Positions 51,262 to 62,040 are shown, counted from the first letter of the stretch. The stretch: 64,000 bases of DNA from Vibrio sp. D404a (GCF_030248535.1 NZ_JAHGAJ010000005.1:1-64000), one strand, 5' to 3'. A program made the numbers and translations. The notes: generated by a model not told the origin, from the sequence alone.

Positions 51262-51725
51262 AATTGAACTCTTTTTGGTGGTAGGGCATGGCGAACCCAA
51301 TAGATGCAGTCATCGACCAGTATTTCGCGCGTTGATGGATCGATTGCAACCTGCTCGCTCTGATATAGAGTTCGTTGCCACATCTCGGCATGGTCCACAA
51401 AACGAGGTGATTTCAACTGCGCATCAAGAAACTGATACCACTGATCTCCCTGTAAACAGGCGATCGCTTCTCGGGGGAAGTAGCTCATTGCCGCTTGGCG
51501 AACGGTTGCGAGCGCCTCTGCGGGGGAAAGCTCACTATTGTGCATCAGTTTGGTTAGAGCGATTTTTTGAACCTTGCGCTCCTGCTTATATTTTTTGTAA
51601 AGCAATCGACCAATCACAATGAGTGCGATGACGGCAATAGCAAGGCACCACCAACCCCAAGCGAGTGGCCACCAATGCGGTGCTTCGGGAGTAATGACGG
51701 GGCTGAGTTCTAATTTAGGCGTCAT
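51258..51725 (-). CDS. DUF4381 membrane protein
   Basis: 155 residues with a single TM segment (about 25-43) after the Pro-rich start, and a cytoplasmic region with the family stretch AYFPRE-like SYFPREAIACLQGDQWYQFL. DUF4381 proteins commonly sit between DUF58 and BatA genes; the molecular role is unknown. It overlaps DUF58 by 11 nt upstream and batA by 4 nt downstream. Confidence 0.85.
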   Translation of the reverse strand: MTPKLELSPVITPEAPHWWPLAWGWWCLAIAVIALIVIGRLLYKKYKQERKVQKIALTKLMHNSELSPAEALATVRQAAMSYFPREAIACLQGDQWYQFLDAQLKSPRFVDHAEMWQRTLYQSEQVAIDPSTREILVDDCIYWVRHALPPKRVQL

Positions 51726-52647
51726 GCTTGCCCCCAGATATTTGGCTCATCAAAGGTTCTGCACTGGTGATTGAGCTATGAGGAATAGCAAGACGTAAGC
51801 AAAGGTCTTTGATCTGTTGTTGATGCTCTTCGAAGGCGGTCTTTAGCTTGTTCTTCTCCGCTTTTGACGAGAAGTTAAACCATTGAGTTCGCTCACCATC
51901 ACTGACATGCTTCATGCCTTTAAAAGTGGTATTGCCTTGCTCTAAAGGATCATAGAAGTGAACAAATCGCATTCGGTTATGTTGACGCATCTGATTGAGT
52001 AGTGAGTAGTCACTATCTTTATAACGATTGAAGTCGCTTAAGAAAATAATGTCGCTTCCTTTAGGGCTGAGCCGGTTCAATGATTTGAGTGCCATTGAAA
52101 AATCCGTCTGACAAGGAAGCCTAGTCGATTGTATCGACTGGTTATTAATGGCAATCAGCTGTTGCAAGATACGCAATGGCGCGTGATGGCTGGCGCTCGG
52201 TTTGATCTCAGTTAGCGTTTGGCCGTCATCGATGACTGCACCTATGCGGTCTTTACCAGCAATCGTCAGCCAGCAGAGTTGGCTGGTTAGATGGGCAAGC
52301 TGAACCGACTTTAACAACAGAGTCGACCCAAACATCATGCTATTCGACATATCCAAATAGAGGATGACGGGCTGCTCTCGCTCTTCAGAAAATATCTTAG
52401 TATGCGGCTTACCCGTGCGGGCAGTGACACGCCAATCTATACTGCGAATGTCATCGCCCGCTTGGTATTGACGAACTTCTGAAAAGTTCATGCCTCTGCC
52501 TTTACTGCGACTTTCATGTTGGCCGTTGAGCTGGGACCAAAGGCTTTTTGCAGGTGGCAGCCAGCGAATCGTCTGAGCTTTATATTGTAAAAGCTCATCT
52601 AAGCTGAGTAACACACCGTTACTGTGCCGAGGGAGTTGCTGATTCAT
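51715..52647 (-). CDS. DUF58 domain protein
   Basis: 310-residue soluble protein with the DUF58 signature GMNFSEVRQYQAGDDIRSID followed by a VWA-like fold (LYLDMSNSMMFGS has a DxSxS motif). DUF58 proteins are partners of MoxR ATPases. It lies 8 nt after moxR and overlaps the DUF4381 gene. Confidence 0.9.
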   Translation of the reverse strand: MNQQLPRHSNGVLLSLDELLQYKAQTIRWLPPAKSLWSQLNGQHESRSKGRGMNFSEVRQYQAGDDIRSIDWRVTARTGKPHTKIFSEEREQPVILYLDMSNSMMFGSTLLLKSVQLAHLTSQLCWLTIAGKDRIGAVIDDGQTLTEIKPSASHHAPLRILQQLIAINNQSIQSTRLPCQTDFSMALKSLNRLSPKGSDIIFLSDFNRYKDSDYSLLNQMRQHNRMRFVHFYDPLEQGNTTFKGMKHVSDGERTQWFNFSSKAEKNKLKTAFEEHQQQIKDLCLRLAIPHSSITSAEPLMSQISGGKHDA

Positions 52648-52655
52648 GCTAAAAA

Positions 52656-53612
52656 CTACGCGCTGCCAACAAGAGAAATAAGATGAGTGATCACCTGATT
52701 TGGCGTGATACCTTCAGCTTGTGCGTGGTAGCTACGCAATAAACGGTGACGCAGCACTGGGAAGGCCATCGTTTGTACGTCTTCAGGAGTCACATAGTCA
52801 CGGCCAGACAACCATGCATGAGCACGCGCACAGCGATCGAGCGCAATAGTGGCACGAGGACTAACCCCCATCTCTAACCATTGAGCTAGCTGTGGGCTGT
52901 ATTTTTCTGGCTGACGAGTTGCCATAACCAGTCTCACAATATATTGCTCAATGCTCTCAGCCATGTGCACGTTAAGCACTTCTTGTCTCGCTTCAAATAC
53001 GGCTTGTTGTGGCATTGGTTCTGGCTGATCGAGTGCTTGGCCTTGAGCCTCACCTCGATTTAAGCGCAGAATCGCCAGCTCACTTTCCATATCTGGGTAA
53101 GCGACATCAAGGTGCAGTAGAAAACGGTCGAGCTGTGCTTCTGGCAACGGGTAGGTGCCTTCTTGCTCAATCGGGTTTTGCGTCGCCATGACGAGAAAAA
53201 GCTCTGGTAGTGGGTAAGTCTTGCGCCCGGCTGTCACTTGTTTTTCTGCCATTGCCTCTAGCATTGCAGCTTGTACCTTCGCGGGGGCTCGGTTGATTTC
53301 ATCGGCAAGAATCAAAGAGTTAAAAATTGGCCCCGCCTGAAAGGTAAAGTCCCCCGTCTCAGGGCGGAAGATATCCGTTCCGGTTAGATCGGCAGGCAAT
53401 AAGTCCGGCGTAAATTGAATACGGTGGAAGTCACCTTCTACGCAATCTGCAAGCGATTTAACGGCGCGAGTTTTTGCCAAGCCCGGTGGCCCTTCAACCA
53501 AAATGTGACCATCGGCGAGCAGCGCAACCATCAGCTGTTTAACCAGCTCCTGTTGTCCAATGATTTGAGCCTCTAGATAAGTTTTCAGCGTGTTGAAGGC
53601 GTTTGAATGCAT
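52656..53612 (-). CDS. MoxR-family AAA+ ATPase
   Basis: 318-residue AAA+ chaperone. Walker A EGPPGLAKTR, Walker B LILADEINRAPAKVQAAMLE, the sensor LVMATQNPIEQEGTYPLPEA and a C-terminal lid are typical of MoxR. It is the first gene of the six-gene operon moxR-DUF58-DUF4381-batA-batB/C-batD; it is thought to remodel VWA-containing partners. Confidence 0.94.
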   Translation of the reverse strand: MHSNAFNTLKTYLEAQIIGQQELVKQLMVALLADGHILVEGPPGLAKTRAVKSLADCVEGDFHRIQFTPDLLPADLTGTDIFRPETGDFTFQAGPIFNSLILADEINRAPAKVQAAMLEAMAEKQVTAGRKTYPLPELFLVMATQNPIEQEGTYPLPEAQLDRFLLHLDVAYPDMESELAILRLNRGEAQGQALDQPEPMPQQAVFEARQEVLNVHMAESIEQYIVRLVMATRQPEKYSPQLAQWLEMGVSPRATIALDRCARAHAWLSGRDYVTPEDVQTMAFPVLRHRLLRSYHAQAEGITPNQVITHLISLVGSA

Positions 53613-53990
53613 GACGTTGTCTCGGAGTGTCTTGTATTGAAGTTGAAATTTTCTGTGTAATCACAGTGTATTAGCTACTTGGTTAGAAAATCTAGCCAAA
53701 AGTTCCGCAGAATGTTAAGAACTAACAAAGAACTGATTTTGATTGATGGTTTTATCTTCAATTCAGTGATAACAATCAAAATAACAAATATTTTTAAGCG
53801 GAAGAACGTATTGTTTTTTCGTCTTTTACTGACATTTACACGCATATTGGTAGCAATGTTTGTCGTTCCAAACGTTTGCTTAAAGGTCATTGAGACTTAT
53901 AGGTGTAGTGTTGCTATACGCTAAAGCTTATGAATAATTGGCCGATATAAGTGAGTTACAATTTTACTTGCCCAATTTAGGTGTAGAGAG
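53613..53990. other. AT-rich intergenic region between moxR and a chemoreceptor gene
   Basis: 378 bp between divergent genes. Short open frames on both strands (53675-53924) are mirror images of AT-rich sequence and do not look coding. No clear operator or RNA was seen. Confidence 0.4.
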
Positions 53991-55907
53991 ATGTTCAATT
54001 TAAATTCAATGAGTATTAAGCAGAAAGTGGTTGCCGGAATCACTTTTGCGGTACTAGCGTCAACGGTTATCGTTGGTGCAATGGCACAGCGCCAAGCTAG
54101 AGACGTATTAAGCCACCGTTTGGTGGATATCGAGCTTCCGGGCTTACTCGAGCGCATCAATGGCGAAATCGACCGTGAAGTATCGCAACTGCTACTTGCA
54201 GCTGAGCAAGTGGCCTCTAATGAGTTCATTGCTGATGCGATTGAATCAACCTATCGCGATCCTGAAGTTGAAGCAAAGCTAGTTAAGCAGCTCAATAATG
54301 TTCGTAATCAGTACCAGTTGAATGATGCCTCGGTGGCAAACCGAGAAACGGCTTACTACTGGAACCAAAATGGCTTTCTACGCCAGCTTAACCAACAACA
54401 AGATGGTTGGTTCTTTGGCTTTACTCAATCTGGTCAACCGACCATGGTGAGCATGTTCCAAGAAGCGAACGGCGAAGTGAAGATGTTCGCGAACTACCAG
54501 CAACCTGCTGGCACGGCGATGTCAGGTCTGTCTAAGTCAATGGATGACATGGTTAGTCTATTGAATAGCTTCAAGATTGAGAATACCGGTTTTGTATTTC
54601 TAACCGACAGCCAAGGTGATGTACAAATTCACCGTGACAGAGCACGCAGCGATTCATCTCTACAACAACTATATGGCGCTCAAGCCAGCCAACTGTTGAA
54701 CAAATCTGGCTTTAACCTGATCACGACTGAATTCCAAGGCCAAGAGCTGTTTGTTGCAAGTCTTTATGTATCTTCAATGGATTGGTTCGTTATCGGTGTG
54801 GTTCCAACGTCTGAAGTGTTTGCTGAACTTGATGCAACCGCACAGAAGATGCTGATCATGACTGTGATTGTCGCTCTAGTGTTCATCTTTATGGGCTTCT
54901 TATTAGCAAACAGTATCACCAAGCCAATTAAACTTCTTTCTGAGCGCTTTACTGACCTAGGTAAAGGCGATGGCGATCTGTCGCAGCGTATCGAAGTAAA
55001 AGGTAACGACGAGATTGCACAGCTATCTGCAGGCTTTAATGGCTTCATCGAAAAGATTCACCTATCGATGAAAGAGGTATGCGAAACCAGCCAAGCGCTG
55101 CAAGTTGCGGCGGAAAGCGTATCGAGCAAAGCCCACATAACGCATGACAACAGCCAAGAGCAGCGTGACCAAACCATCCAAGTGGTAGCGGCAATCAACC
55201 AGATGGGTATGACCATCAGCGAGATCGCGTCTAACGCGGCAACGGCGGCAGAAACAGCGACTCACGCATCTGACAATACTGAAGTCGGTCGTGAAGTGGT
55301 GAACAAAGCGAAAGATGCAATCAGCCGACTGGCTCAAGACATTGAAAGCACAGGTCAGGTAATCGAGCAGCTAGCGTCAACCACTCAAGACATCGGCTCA
55401 ATTCTTGGTGTAATTCGTGATATTTCTGAGCAGACTAACCTACTGGCACTTAACGCAGCGATTGAAGCAGCGCGTGCTGGTGAGCAAGGTCGTGGCTTTG
55501 CCGTGGTAGCGGATGAGGTTCGTAACCTAGCAAGCCGCACTGCAGATTCAACGGAAGAGATTCAGAAGATGATTAACCAGCTGCAGAGCGATGCGAAAGA
55601 CGCAGTGACGGCAATGAGTGCTGGCAAGATCATTACGATGGAAGGTGTAACTGCTTCTGATGAGGCGGTTGAAGTGCTAGGTGGTATCTCTGATCGAATC
55701 CTAGACATCACTGATCGTAACACTCAAGTGGCGACAGCGACTGAAGAGCAATCAACAGTGGTTCACACCATCAACCAGAACATCGAAGAGATCAACGCGA
55801 TTAACGAAGTCACGACGGGTACAGCCGAACAACTGGCTGATGCAAGCCAAGAGCTACGTTCGCTCTCTTCTCGTCTTGATAAGATGGTTGGCTCATTCAA
55901 GCTTTAA
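53991..55907 (+). CDS. Cache-type methyl-accepting chemotaxis protein
   Basis: 638-residue chemoreceptor with TM1 (about 14-33), a large periplasmic sensor to about 285 of Cache type ([19 protein letters not shown] is the PAS-like core), TM2 (about 288-308), HAMP ([20 protein letters not shown]) and a long signalling hairpin with [20 protein letters not shown]. The C-terminus lacks a CheR pentapeptide. The start could be ATG 53991 or the sixth codon later (54009). It is a single-gene unit divergent from the bat operon. The ligand is unknown. Confidence 0.92.
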   Translation: MFNLNSMSIKQKVVAGITFAVLASTVIVGAMAQRQARDVLSHRLVDIELPGLLERINGEIDREVSQLLLAAEQVASNEFIADAIESTYRDPEVEAKLVKQLNNVRNQYQLNDASVANRETAYYWNQNGFLRQLNQQQDGWFFGFTQSGQPTMVSMFQEANGEVKMFANYQQPAGTAMSGLSKSMDDMVSLLNSFKIENTGFVFLTDSQGDVQIHRDRARSDSSLQQLYGAQASQLLNKSGFNLITTEFQGQELFVASLYVSSMDWFVIGVVPTSEVFAELDATAQKMLIMTVIVALVFIFMGFLLANSITKPIKLLSERFTDLGKGDGDLSQRIEVKGNDEIAQLSAGFNGFIEKIHLSMKEVCETSQALQVAAESVSSKAHITHDNSQEQRDQTIQVVAAINQMGMTISEIASNAATAAETATHASDNTEVGREVVNKAKDAISRLAQDIESTGQVIEQLASTTQDIGSILGVIRDISEQTNLLALNAAIEAARAGEQGRGFAVVADEVRNLASRTADSTEEIQKMINQLQSDAKDAVTAMSAGKIITMEGVTASDEAVEVLGGISDRILDITDRNTQVATATEEQSTVVHTINQNIEEINAINEVTTGTAEQLADASQELRSLSSRLDKMVGSFKL

Positions 55908-55939
55908 GCTTTTAGTTTTAAAATATTGATTTGCGCATC

Positions 55940-55968
55940 GGCCTTACCTTAGTTTTTGGGGTAAGGCC
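55940..55968 (+). other. Hairpin after the chemoreceptor gene
   Basis: GGCCTTACC / GGTAAGGCC 9-bp stem with an 11-nt loop, 33 bp after the stop. There is no strong T-tract, so it may be a weak terminator. Confidence 0.5.
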
Positions 55969-56039
55969 AAAGCACCTAGCATCATTGCTTAGAAATGAGT
56001 AAAATTGTCTTAGTATTAATGTTTAGGTAAGAAAAAATC

Positions 56040-56237
56040 ATGAGCGATTTTGAAAAAGAACTTGAGCTTATGTCTCAAGAGATGGGCGACGAGCCAGAAG
56101 TGAAACTACCGTCACTAGAAGAGCAAAAAGCCGTTGTTGCTGAGCTTAAGCGTCTAGAAGCGGAAGGTAAACTGACACCAGAAGTACTAGAAGAGCACTT
56201 CGGTAAGTTCAACCAAAAGAACACACCAATCCACTAA
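56040..56237 (+). CDS. Small acidic protein, function unknown
   Basis: 65 residues, highly charged and helical (MSDFEKELELMSQEMGDEPE at the start, then a Leu/Glu/Lys helix and EEHFGKFNQ). No signal peptide or membrane segment. Codon use resembles neighbouring genes and a terminator follows 37 bp later, so it is a real short gene. A Vibrio-restricted conserved small protein seems likely, but I recognise no family. Confidence 0.7.
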   Translation: MSDFEKELELMSQEMGDEPEVKLPSLEEQKAVVAELKRLEAEGKLTPEVLEEHFGKFNQKNTPIH

Positions 56238-56274
56238 TCTGGTCGGTGTCGGGGCAAACCCCTAAAGAATGACA

Positions 56275-56302
56275 AAGGTCTAGCGAATGCTGGGCCTTTT
56301 TT
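56275..56302 (+). terminator. Terminator after the small acidic protein gene
   Basis: AAGGTCTAGC, loop GAAT, GCTGGGCCTT with G-U pairs, then TTTT. Confidence 0.8.
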
Positions 56303-56411
56303 GTAGGCGCTGACAGGGCTTTTAGATGGTTTGGAGTAGGGGAGTAGAACCTCCTTCTAGGTGACTCATGTTGGTCATCTAGCTGATATCAATTCACCCT
56401 ACCTTTGAGAC

Positions 56412-56439
56412 AAAAAAATCCCTCACGAGGAGGGATTTT
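56412..56439 (-). terminator. Terminator of malK
   Basis: AAAATCCCTC, loop ACGAG, GAGGGATTTT. On the minus strand a T-tract follows. It lies 50 bp after the malK stop. Confidence 0.85.
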
Positions 56440-56488
56440 GATAGGGCAATTTATTCTTAGAAACAGAGCTCGAATCTATCGTCGAGGC

Positions 56489-57601
56489 TTACTCTGTACC
56501 TTTTTCTACGTATAGACGACGACATGCTTTACCGTCGCTGTGGAATAGGTGACAACGGTGCGCTGGGATACCGATAGCAAGCTTGTCGCCTACTTCAACG
56601 TCTAATGTATCTGGTTGACGGAAGATAACGTCAGCATCTGCACTCTCTAGGTTTAAGTAAACCTGAGTTTCGTTACCTAGTTTCTCAACAATCATCACTT
56701 CGCCTTCGATGGTTGCGTCGCCGTTTTCTGCAGACAGCAAGTGCTCAGGACGAACACCCAGTGACATACGGTCACCAACGTTAACTGTCGTGCCATCTAC
56801 TGGAATCCAGAAAGTCATGCCGTTTGAAAGTTGAACCATTACACGCTCAGACTCTACTGCTTCAATGTGAACAGACATGAAGTTCATCTTAGGTGAACCG
56901 ATGAAGCCTGCTACGAAGCGGTTTTGAGGGTAGTGGTATAGGTCAAGAGGCTTACCGACTTGAGATACGTAACCGCCATCAAGAACAACGATTTTGTCTG
57001 CCATCGTCATTGCTTCTACTTGGTCGTGCGTTACGTAAATCATGGTACAACCAAGCTGACGTTGTAGCTTAGTGATTTGAGAACGCATTTGAACACGTAG
57101 CGCCGCATCTAGGTTAGACAGAGGCTCATCCAGTAGGAATACGTTTGGTTGAGAAACCAGAGTACGACCGATAGCAACACGCTGACGTTGACCTCCAGAA
57201 AGTGCTTTTGGTTGACGCTCTAGTAAGTGACCTAGCTGTAGGATTTCGGCAGCATGTTCAACACGTTTGTCGATCTCAGCCTTGTCTGCTTTTGCCAGCT
57301 TAAGACCGAAAGACATGTTGTCGTATAGGTTTAGGTGAGGGTATAGAGCGTAAGATTGGAATACCATGCCCACGCCGCGCTTAGATGGCTCAACGTCGTT
57401 CATACGCTGGTCGCCAATGTACAAATCACCTGAAGTGATATCTTCTAGACCTGCGATACAGCGCAATAGTGTCGATTTACCACAACCTGATGGTCCAACG
57501 AATACTACAAACTCACCTTCGTTGATCTCTAAGTTTACGTCCTTAGAAATCTGTACATCACCATATGATTTATAAACGTTTTTTAACGTGACACTCGCCA
57601 T
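56489..57601 (-). CDS. malK: Maltose/maltodextrin import ATP-binding protein
   Basis: ATPase of the MalEFGK2 importer and, by family knowledge, an inhibitor of MalT when transport is idle. The 370 residues match the E. coli length. Walker [13 protein letters not shown], signature [13 protein letters not shown], Walker [14 protein letters not shown], switch His [14 protein letters not shown], and a C-terminal regulatory TOBE-like domain (LGVRPEHLL) are present. It starts at ATG 57601 ([15 protein letters not shown]) and is divergent from malEFG. Its leader carries two long inverted repeats. No lamB follows. Confidence 0.96.
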   Translation of the reverse strand: MASVTLKNVYKSYGDVQISKDVNLEINEGEFVVFVGPSGCGKSTLLRCIAGLEDITSGDLYIGDQRMNDVEPSKRGVGMVFQSYALYPHLNLYDNMSFGLKLAKADKAEIDKRVEHAAEILQLGHLLERQPKALSGGQRQRVAIGRTLVSQPNVFLLDEPLSNLDAALRVQMRSQITKLQRQLGCTMIYVTHDQVEAMTMADKIVVLDGGYVSQVGKPLDLYHYPQNRFVAGFIGSPKMNFMSVHIEAVESERVMVQLSNGMTFWIPVDGTTVNVGDRMSLGVRPEHLLSAENGDATIEGEVMIVEKLGNETQVYLNLESADADVIFRQPDTLDVEVGDKLAIGIPAHRCHLFHSDGKACRRLYVEKGTE

Positions 57602-57704
57602 CTAGCTCGTCCTCGATCGATCAAATTTTAAAATCTACTGCTTATCATTATAAGAGATTATTGGGTCAGCAGTAACTGTAGGAATTGGTAAGCATTGAGT
57701 GTGT

Positions 57705-57763
57705 AAGAAAAAACGGGTGTGCTTGGTGGTTTCAATAAATTATCAGTCCAACCAAGCACACCC
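57705..57763 (-). terminator. Terminator-like hairpin in the malK leader
   Basis: Perfect 13-bp arms GGGTGTGCTTGGT (57715-57727) and ACCAAGCACACCC (57751-57763) around a 23-nt loop. On the malK strand the stem is followed by GTTTTTTC. This is an intrinsic-terminator layout upstream of malK, implying attenuation or a separate short RNA that ends here. Confidence 0.6.
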
Positions 57764-57793
57764 TCATAGCCAAGCAGATGTCTCTTTCCCCCA

Positions 57794-57841
57794 CATCAAG
57801 CTAAACCTCCCCCGTGATTCCATCACTGGTTTAGCTTGATG
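57794..57841 (-). repeat. Second long inverted repeat upstream of malK
   Basis: Perfect 14-bp arms CATCAAGCTAAACC (57794-57807) and GGTTTAGCTTGATG (57828-57841) with a 20-nt loop holding a MalT-box-like GGGGGAGG on the minus strand. It lies 30 bp from the terminator-like hairpin and could be its structured 5' partner. Confidence 0.65.
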
Positions 57842-58006
57842 CTTAATTTAAGACAAAAGCGGGCAATGCAAGCCAACAAGTATTGTTCGGTCTATATAAG
57901 AGCAACAAACAAGTGCCGGTAAAGGGTTCTTACTATCCACTCTTGGATGACTGCAGTTTCGGTGAATCCAAGAAAGAGTACATCCTCCTAATGAAAAATT
58001 AACGAG

Positions 58007-58027
58007 GGGGAGTAGGAGGGGAGGAGT
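58007..58027 (+). promoter_or_regulatory. Two adjacent MalT boxes
   Basis: GGGGAGTAGG (58007-58016) and GGGGAGGAGT (58018-58027) each match GGGGA(T/G)GAGG at 9 of 10 positions, in the same orientation 11 bp apart, as expected for cooperative MalT binding. Confidence 0.7.
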
Positions 58028-58084
58028 AGATATATAGGGTCAAAGGGAATAAGCGATCCACTTCAAATAAATTCATCGGATAAC

Positions 58085-58100
58085 GGTGATATTGATCACG
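58085..58100. promoter_or_regulatory. CRP-like site between malK and malE
   Basis: GGTGA-TATTGA-TCACG matches the CRP core at 8 of 10 positions, with symmetric GTGA/TCAC. It lies between the MalT boxes and malE. Confidence 0.6.
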
Positions 58101-58185
58101 GTGCTTACGCATTTTGTGATTTTGCTCTCTAAACCGACCCGATGATGATCACGAATTTAAGCCATAATAGCTGGGGCGTAGTGGC

Positions 58186-58195
58186 TAGGATGATG
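58186..58195 (+). promoter_or_regulatory. MalT-box-like motif near malE
   Basis: TAGGATGATG, 7 of 10 to the MalT box with the GGATGA core, similar to the motif before malP. A CATAAT -10-like element lies at 58163-58168. Confidence 0.3.
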
Positions 58196-58287
58196 AGCTT
58201 AAGACGGTTTTTTCAGATCATACCTATCGAAAACTGGCTCGTCTTAAATGAATGCGCCCTACGTATAAATATAAAAAGGATATTAAC

Positions 58288-59472
58288 ATGAAAAACGCTC
58301 TAAGCGCTGTAGCTCTAGGTACAATAGTTGCTCTGGGTTCTTTCGGTGCAAACGCTGCTATCGAAGAAGGTCAACTAACTATCTGGGTAGGTGGTGATAA
58401 AGCTTACGAAGGCATGGCAGAAGTAGGTAAACGCTTTGAAGAAGATACTGGCGTAAAAGTAACCGTTGCTTTCCCAGACAAACTAGAAGAGAAGTTCTCT
58501 CAAGTTGCTGCGGCTGGTGATGGTCCAGACATGATCTTCTACGCACACGACCGTTTTGGTGGTTTTGCAGAAGCGGGTCTTCTAGTGGATATCAAACCTT
58601 CTAAAGAAACTAAAGAAGGTATCGTAGATTTCGCATGGGACGCAGTGTCTTACGAAGGTAAAACAATTGCATACCCTGTAGCCGTTGAGTCAGTTTCTCT
58701 AATTTACAACAAAGCACTTATCGAAACGCCGCCTAAGTCTTGGGAAGAAATTCCAGCACTTAACGCTGAGCTACAAAAAGACGGTAAGAAAGCGATCATG
58801 TGGCCTCTACGTGGTGGCGCATACTTCACATGGCCTCTACTTGCAGCAGACGGCGGTTACGCATTCAAGCAAGGCGCTGAAGGTTACGACATTAAAGACG
58901 CTGGTGTAGCGACTGACGGTGTTCAGAAGTCTCTAGGTTTCATCGAGAAGATGGTACAAGACAAAGTGATCTCTGCAGACATGGACTACTCTGTTGCAGA
59001 ATCTGAGTTCGTTGCAGGTAACGTTGCAATGACAATCAACGGCCCTTGGGGCTGGGCAAACATCGAGAAATCTGGCGTAGATTACGGTGTTGCGACTCTA
59101 CCTAAGTTCAACGGTAAAGCATCTAAGCCTTTCGTTGGTGTTTGGGCGGGTGGTATCAGCACGGCTTCTCCTAACCGTGACCTAGCGGTTGAGTTCATGG
59201 AAAACTACCTGCTAACAGATGAAGGTCTTAAGAGCCTGAACGATGACAAGCCACTAGGTGCAGTAGCACTTAACTCTTTCCAACGTCAACTAGACAGCGA
59301 CACGCGTATCGCAGCAACAATGGACAACGCGATGAACGGCGAAATCATGCCTAACATCCCTCAGTTCACAACGTTCTGGTACAGCATGGAAGAAGCAATT
59401 GGTAACGTGGTTGACGGTCGTCAATCTGTAGACCAAGCTCTGAAAGCTGCTGAAACACGTATGACTAAATAA
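58288..59472 (+). CDS. malE: Maltose-binding periplasmic protein
   Basis: Periplasmic maltodextrin-binding protein of 394 residues. ATG 58288 gives signal peptide [20 protein letters not shown] with cleavage near ANA/AIEEG, and AAAAGGAT upstream; the frame from 58252 is not used. MalE motifs include [32 protein letters not shown] and [19 protein letters not shown]. Codon bias is strong. A hairpin after the gene should leave MalE in excess of MalF/MalG. Confidence 0.97.
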   Translation: MKNALSAVALGTIVALGSFGANAAIEEGQLTIWVGGDKAYEGMAEVGKRFEEDTGVKVTVAFPDKLEEKFSQVAAAGDGPDMIFYAHDRFGGFAEAGLLVDIKPSKETKEGIVDFAWDAVSYEGKTIAYPVAVESVSLIYNKALIETPPKSWEEIPALNAELQKDGKKAIMWPLRGGAYFTWPLLAADGGYAFKQGAEGYDIKDAGVATDGVQKSLGFIEKMVQDKVISADMDYSVAESEFVAGNVAMTINGPWGWANIEKSGVDYGVATLPKFNGKASKPFVGVWAGGISTASPNRDLAVEFMENYLLTDEGLKSLNDDKPLGAVALNSFQRQLDSDTRIAATMDNAMNGEIMPNIPQFTTFWYSMEEAIGNVVDGRQSVDQALKAAETRMTK

Positions 59473-59492
59473 TATCGACGAAACACCCTTTT

Positions 59493-59514
59493 AAGGAGGG
59501 GGCAACCCCTCCTT
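59493..59514 (+). other. Hairpin between malE and malF
   Basis: AAGGAGGGG, loop GCAA, CCCCTCCTT followed by ACTTTT. This position corresponds to the E. coli malE-malF intergenic structure that limits downstream expression and stabilises malE mRNA. Confidence 0.75.
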
Positions 59515-59550
59515 ACTTTTCTATTTTATATATCGCTAGCAGGTTCCTCT

Positions 59551-61122
59551 ATGCAGTCAGTTCAAGGTACAGATGCTATTCCAGCACCAACAAGCCTTCC
59601 AGGAAGTAAAAGCGTCTTCATTAAGTGGGGATTGCTTGGTAGCGTAGGCTTAATCAATGGCTACGCTACAATCCTAATGTATTCTCGCGGTGAGCTCGCA
59701 TTCGCGTTGCTTACAGTGATCCTAACGGCTTTAGCTCTTTACGTTTTCGGTAGCAAGAAAACTTACGCACACCGTTATATCTACCCTGGTATTGCCGGAA
59801 TGATTCTATTCATTCTCTTCCCTTTGGCTTATACCGTCGGTCTTGCGTTCACTAACTACAGTGCAAAAAACCAACTTTCGCTTGAGCGTACTCAAAGCGT
59901 CCTAATGGACCGTACGTTCCAAAGCGGTGACAGCTTCCCATTTACTCTGTACAAAACAGATAACGGCCATCAAATCGTGGTTAAAGATGGTGAGCAGCTT
60001 CTGGCGACGGATGAGTTCTCGCTTGATAACTTGAACATCAGTGATATGGATCTTGCGGTTATCGATGCGGCTCAAGGCGAAAAAGAGAAGATCAAAACGA
60101 TCATCCAAAATCGCACAGCAATCAGTGCTATCGACTTCCACCTTCCAACGGGTGAAGACATCCGCATGAGCGGCTTACGTAAGTTTGCTGCAGTTGCTCC
60201 GCTTTACACAATGCAAGATGATGGCGAAACACTTTACAACAATGAGACCGGTCAAACTCTAAAACCAAATATGGAAGTGGGTTTCTACCAACCAGTTGAT
60301 GAAAACGGCACGTTTGTTGGTAACACTATCTCTCCGGGCTTTGTGGTTGAAATCGGTACGGCTAACTTTGAGCGTGTTTGGAAAGACGAAGGCATCAAAG
60401 AACCTTTCATCAGCATCTTTATTTGGACGGTTGTATTCTCGATTTGTACTGTGGCCTTCACTCTGGCGATCGGTTTGATTCTTGCGAACATCGTGCAATG
60501 GGAAGAACTAAAAGGCCGCGCTGTTTATCGTGTACTACTGATTCTGCCTTACGCTGTACCTGCGTTTATCTCAATCCTTATCTTTAAAGGTTTGTTCAAC
60601 CAGAGCTTTGGTGAAATCAACATGGTGCTAGAGAGCATCTTCGGTCTTAAGCCGAACTGGTTCTCTGATCCAATCTTAGCTAAGACCATGGTGTTGATTG
60701 TAAACACGTGGCTAGGTTTCCCTTACATGATGATCCTATGTATGGGTCTATTGAAGGCTATTCCTGATGACCTATACGAAGCGTCTGCGATCGATGGTGC
60801 GAACTTTATCGACAACTTCAAGCGCATCACGTTCCCGTTAATGATTAAGCCATTAACACCGCTACTGATTGCAGCGTTTGCATTCAACTTCAACAACTTC
60901 GTAATGATTCAGCTGTTGACGAACGGTGGTCCAAACATGATTGGTACTTCTGAGCCTGCGGGTTACACAGACTTGCTTGTAAGCTACACGTACCGAATCG
61001 CGTTTGAAGGCGGCGGCGGTCAAGACTTCGGTCTAGCAAGTGCTATCGCAACGCTTATCTTCCTACTAGTAGGTGCCCTAGCGTTACTAAACCTTCGTTT
61101 CACTAAACTGTCTCAAGATTAA
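59551..61122 (+). CDS. malF: Maltose ABC transporter permease MalF
   Basis: Inner-membrane permease of 523 residues, about the E. coli size. It has early TM segments, the large periplasmic P2 loop (residues about 95-275) typical of MalF, and later TM segments with the EAA loop [20 protein letters not shown]. The family motif [12 protein letters not shown] is present. The ATG at 59551 has AGG upstream. malG follows 11 bp later. Confidence 0.96.
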   Translation: MQSVQGTDAIPAPTSLPGSKSVFIKWGLLGSVGLINGYATILMYSRGELAFALLTVILTALALYVFGSKKTYAHRYIYPGIAGMILFILFPLAYTVGLAFTNYSAKNQLSLERTQSVLMDRTFQSGDSFPFTLYKTDNGHQIVVKDGEQLLATDEFSLDNLNISDMDLAVIDAAQGEKEKIKTIIQNRTAISAIDFHLPTGEDIRMSGLRKFAAVAPLYTMQDDGETLYNNETGQTLKPNMEVGFYQPVDENGTFVGNTISPGFVVEIGTANFERVWKDEGIKEPFISIFIWTVVFSICTVAFTLAIGLILANIVQWEELKGRAVYRVLLILPYAVPAFISILIFKGLFNQSFGEINMVLESIFGLKPNWFSDPILAKTMVLIVNTWLGFPYMMILCMGLLKAIPDDLYEASAIDGANFIDNFKRITFPLMIKPLTPLLIAAFAFNFNNFVMIQLLTNGGPNMIGTSEPAGYTDLLVSYTYRIAFEGGGGQDFGLASAIATLIFLLVGALALLNLRFTKLSQD

Positions 61123-61133
61123 GGAGCACGACA

Positions 61134-62024
61134 ATGGCAATGGTACAAGGTAAAAGCCTGAAATACCGAGTGTGGGCAACGCATATTGCGCTGTGGTGCT
61201 TCCTAGCACTGATTATCTTCCCACTACTGATGATCATCGCGATCTCATTCCGTGAAGGTAACTTTGCAACAGGTAGCTTGATTCCAGAAAACCCATCACT
61301 GGAGCACTGGAAACTAGCACTGGGTATCCCAGTAACTAACGCAGATGGCTCGGTAACACCACCTCCGTTCCCAGTACTAACTTGGCTATGGAACTCAGTA
61401 AAAGTTGCAGGTATCACATCAATCCTTATTGTTGCACTGTCTACCACATCGGCTTACGCATTTGCTCGTATGCGCTTTAAAGGTAAAGAGACAATCCTAA
61501 AAGCGATGATGATTTTCCAGATGTTCCCAGCGGTATTAGCACTGGTTGCAATCTACGCGTTGTTCGACAAACTAGGTCAGTACATTCCGTTCCTAGGCTT
61601 GAATACACACGGTGGTCTTATCTTCTCTTACCTAGGGGGTATTGCACTGCACGTTTGGACAATCAAAGGTTACTTTGAAACGATTGATAACTCTCTAGAA
61701 GAAGCAGCAGCACTAGACGGTGCTACGCCATGGCAAGCATTCCGATTGGTACTACTACCACTGTCTGTGCCAATTCTAGCGGTAGTATTCATCCTATCGT
61801 TCATCGGTGTTGTTGGTGAGGTTCCGGTTGCATCTATCCTGCTTTCAGATGTGAACTCTTACACGCTAGCGGTAGGTATGCAGCAGTACCTATACCCACA
61901 AAACTACCTATGGGGTGACTTTGCGGCAGCAGCAGTACTATCGGCACTTCCTATCACTATCGTCTTCCTATTAGCGCAACGCTGGCTAGTTGGTGGTTTG
62001 ACGGCAGGTGGTGTAAAAGGATAA
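61134..62024 (+). CDS. malG: Maltose ABC transporter permease MalG
   Basis: Inner-membrane permease of 296 residues, matching E. coli MalG, with six TM segments and the EAA loop [20 protein letters not shown]. It ends [15 protein letters not shown], a conserved MalG terminus that contacts the maltose site. AAGGAG precedes the ATG. The MicX-like RNA occupies its 3' region. Confidence 0.97.
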   Translation: MAMVQGKSLKYRVWATHIALWCFLALIIFPLLMIIAISFREGNFATGSLIPENPSLEHWKLALGIPVTNADGSVTPPPFPVLTWLWNSVKVAGITSILIVALSTTSAYAFARMRFKGKETILKAMMIFQMFPAVLALVAIYALFDKLGQYIPFLGLNTHGGLIFSYLGGIALHVWTIKGYFETIDNSLEEAAALDGATPWQAFRLVLLPLSVPILAVVFILSFIGVVGEVPVASILLSDVNSYTLAVGMQQYLYPQNYLWGDFAAAAVLSALPITIVFLLAQRWLVGGLTAGGVKG

Positions 62025-62040
62025 GCTAGAGCTTATAAGA

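Larger units (their letters stand above)
57602..58287. promoter_or_regulatory. Divergent malK-malE control region
   Basis: 686 bp, larger than the E. coli malE-malK gap. Contents, listed separately: two long inverted repeats on the malK side, two adjacent MalT boxes, a CRP-like site and a malE-proximal MalT-box-like motif. A leader inverted repeat TTAAGACG (58199-58206) / CGTCTTAA (58240-58247) precedes malE. No gene was seen. Confidence 0.75.
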
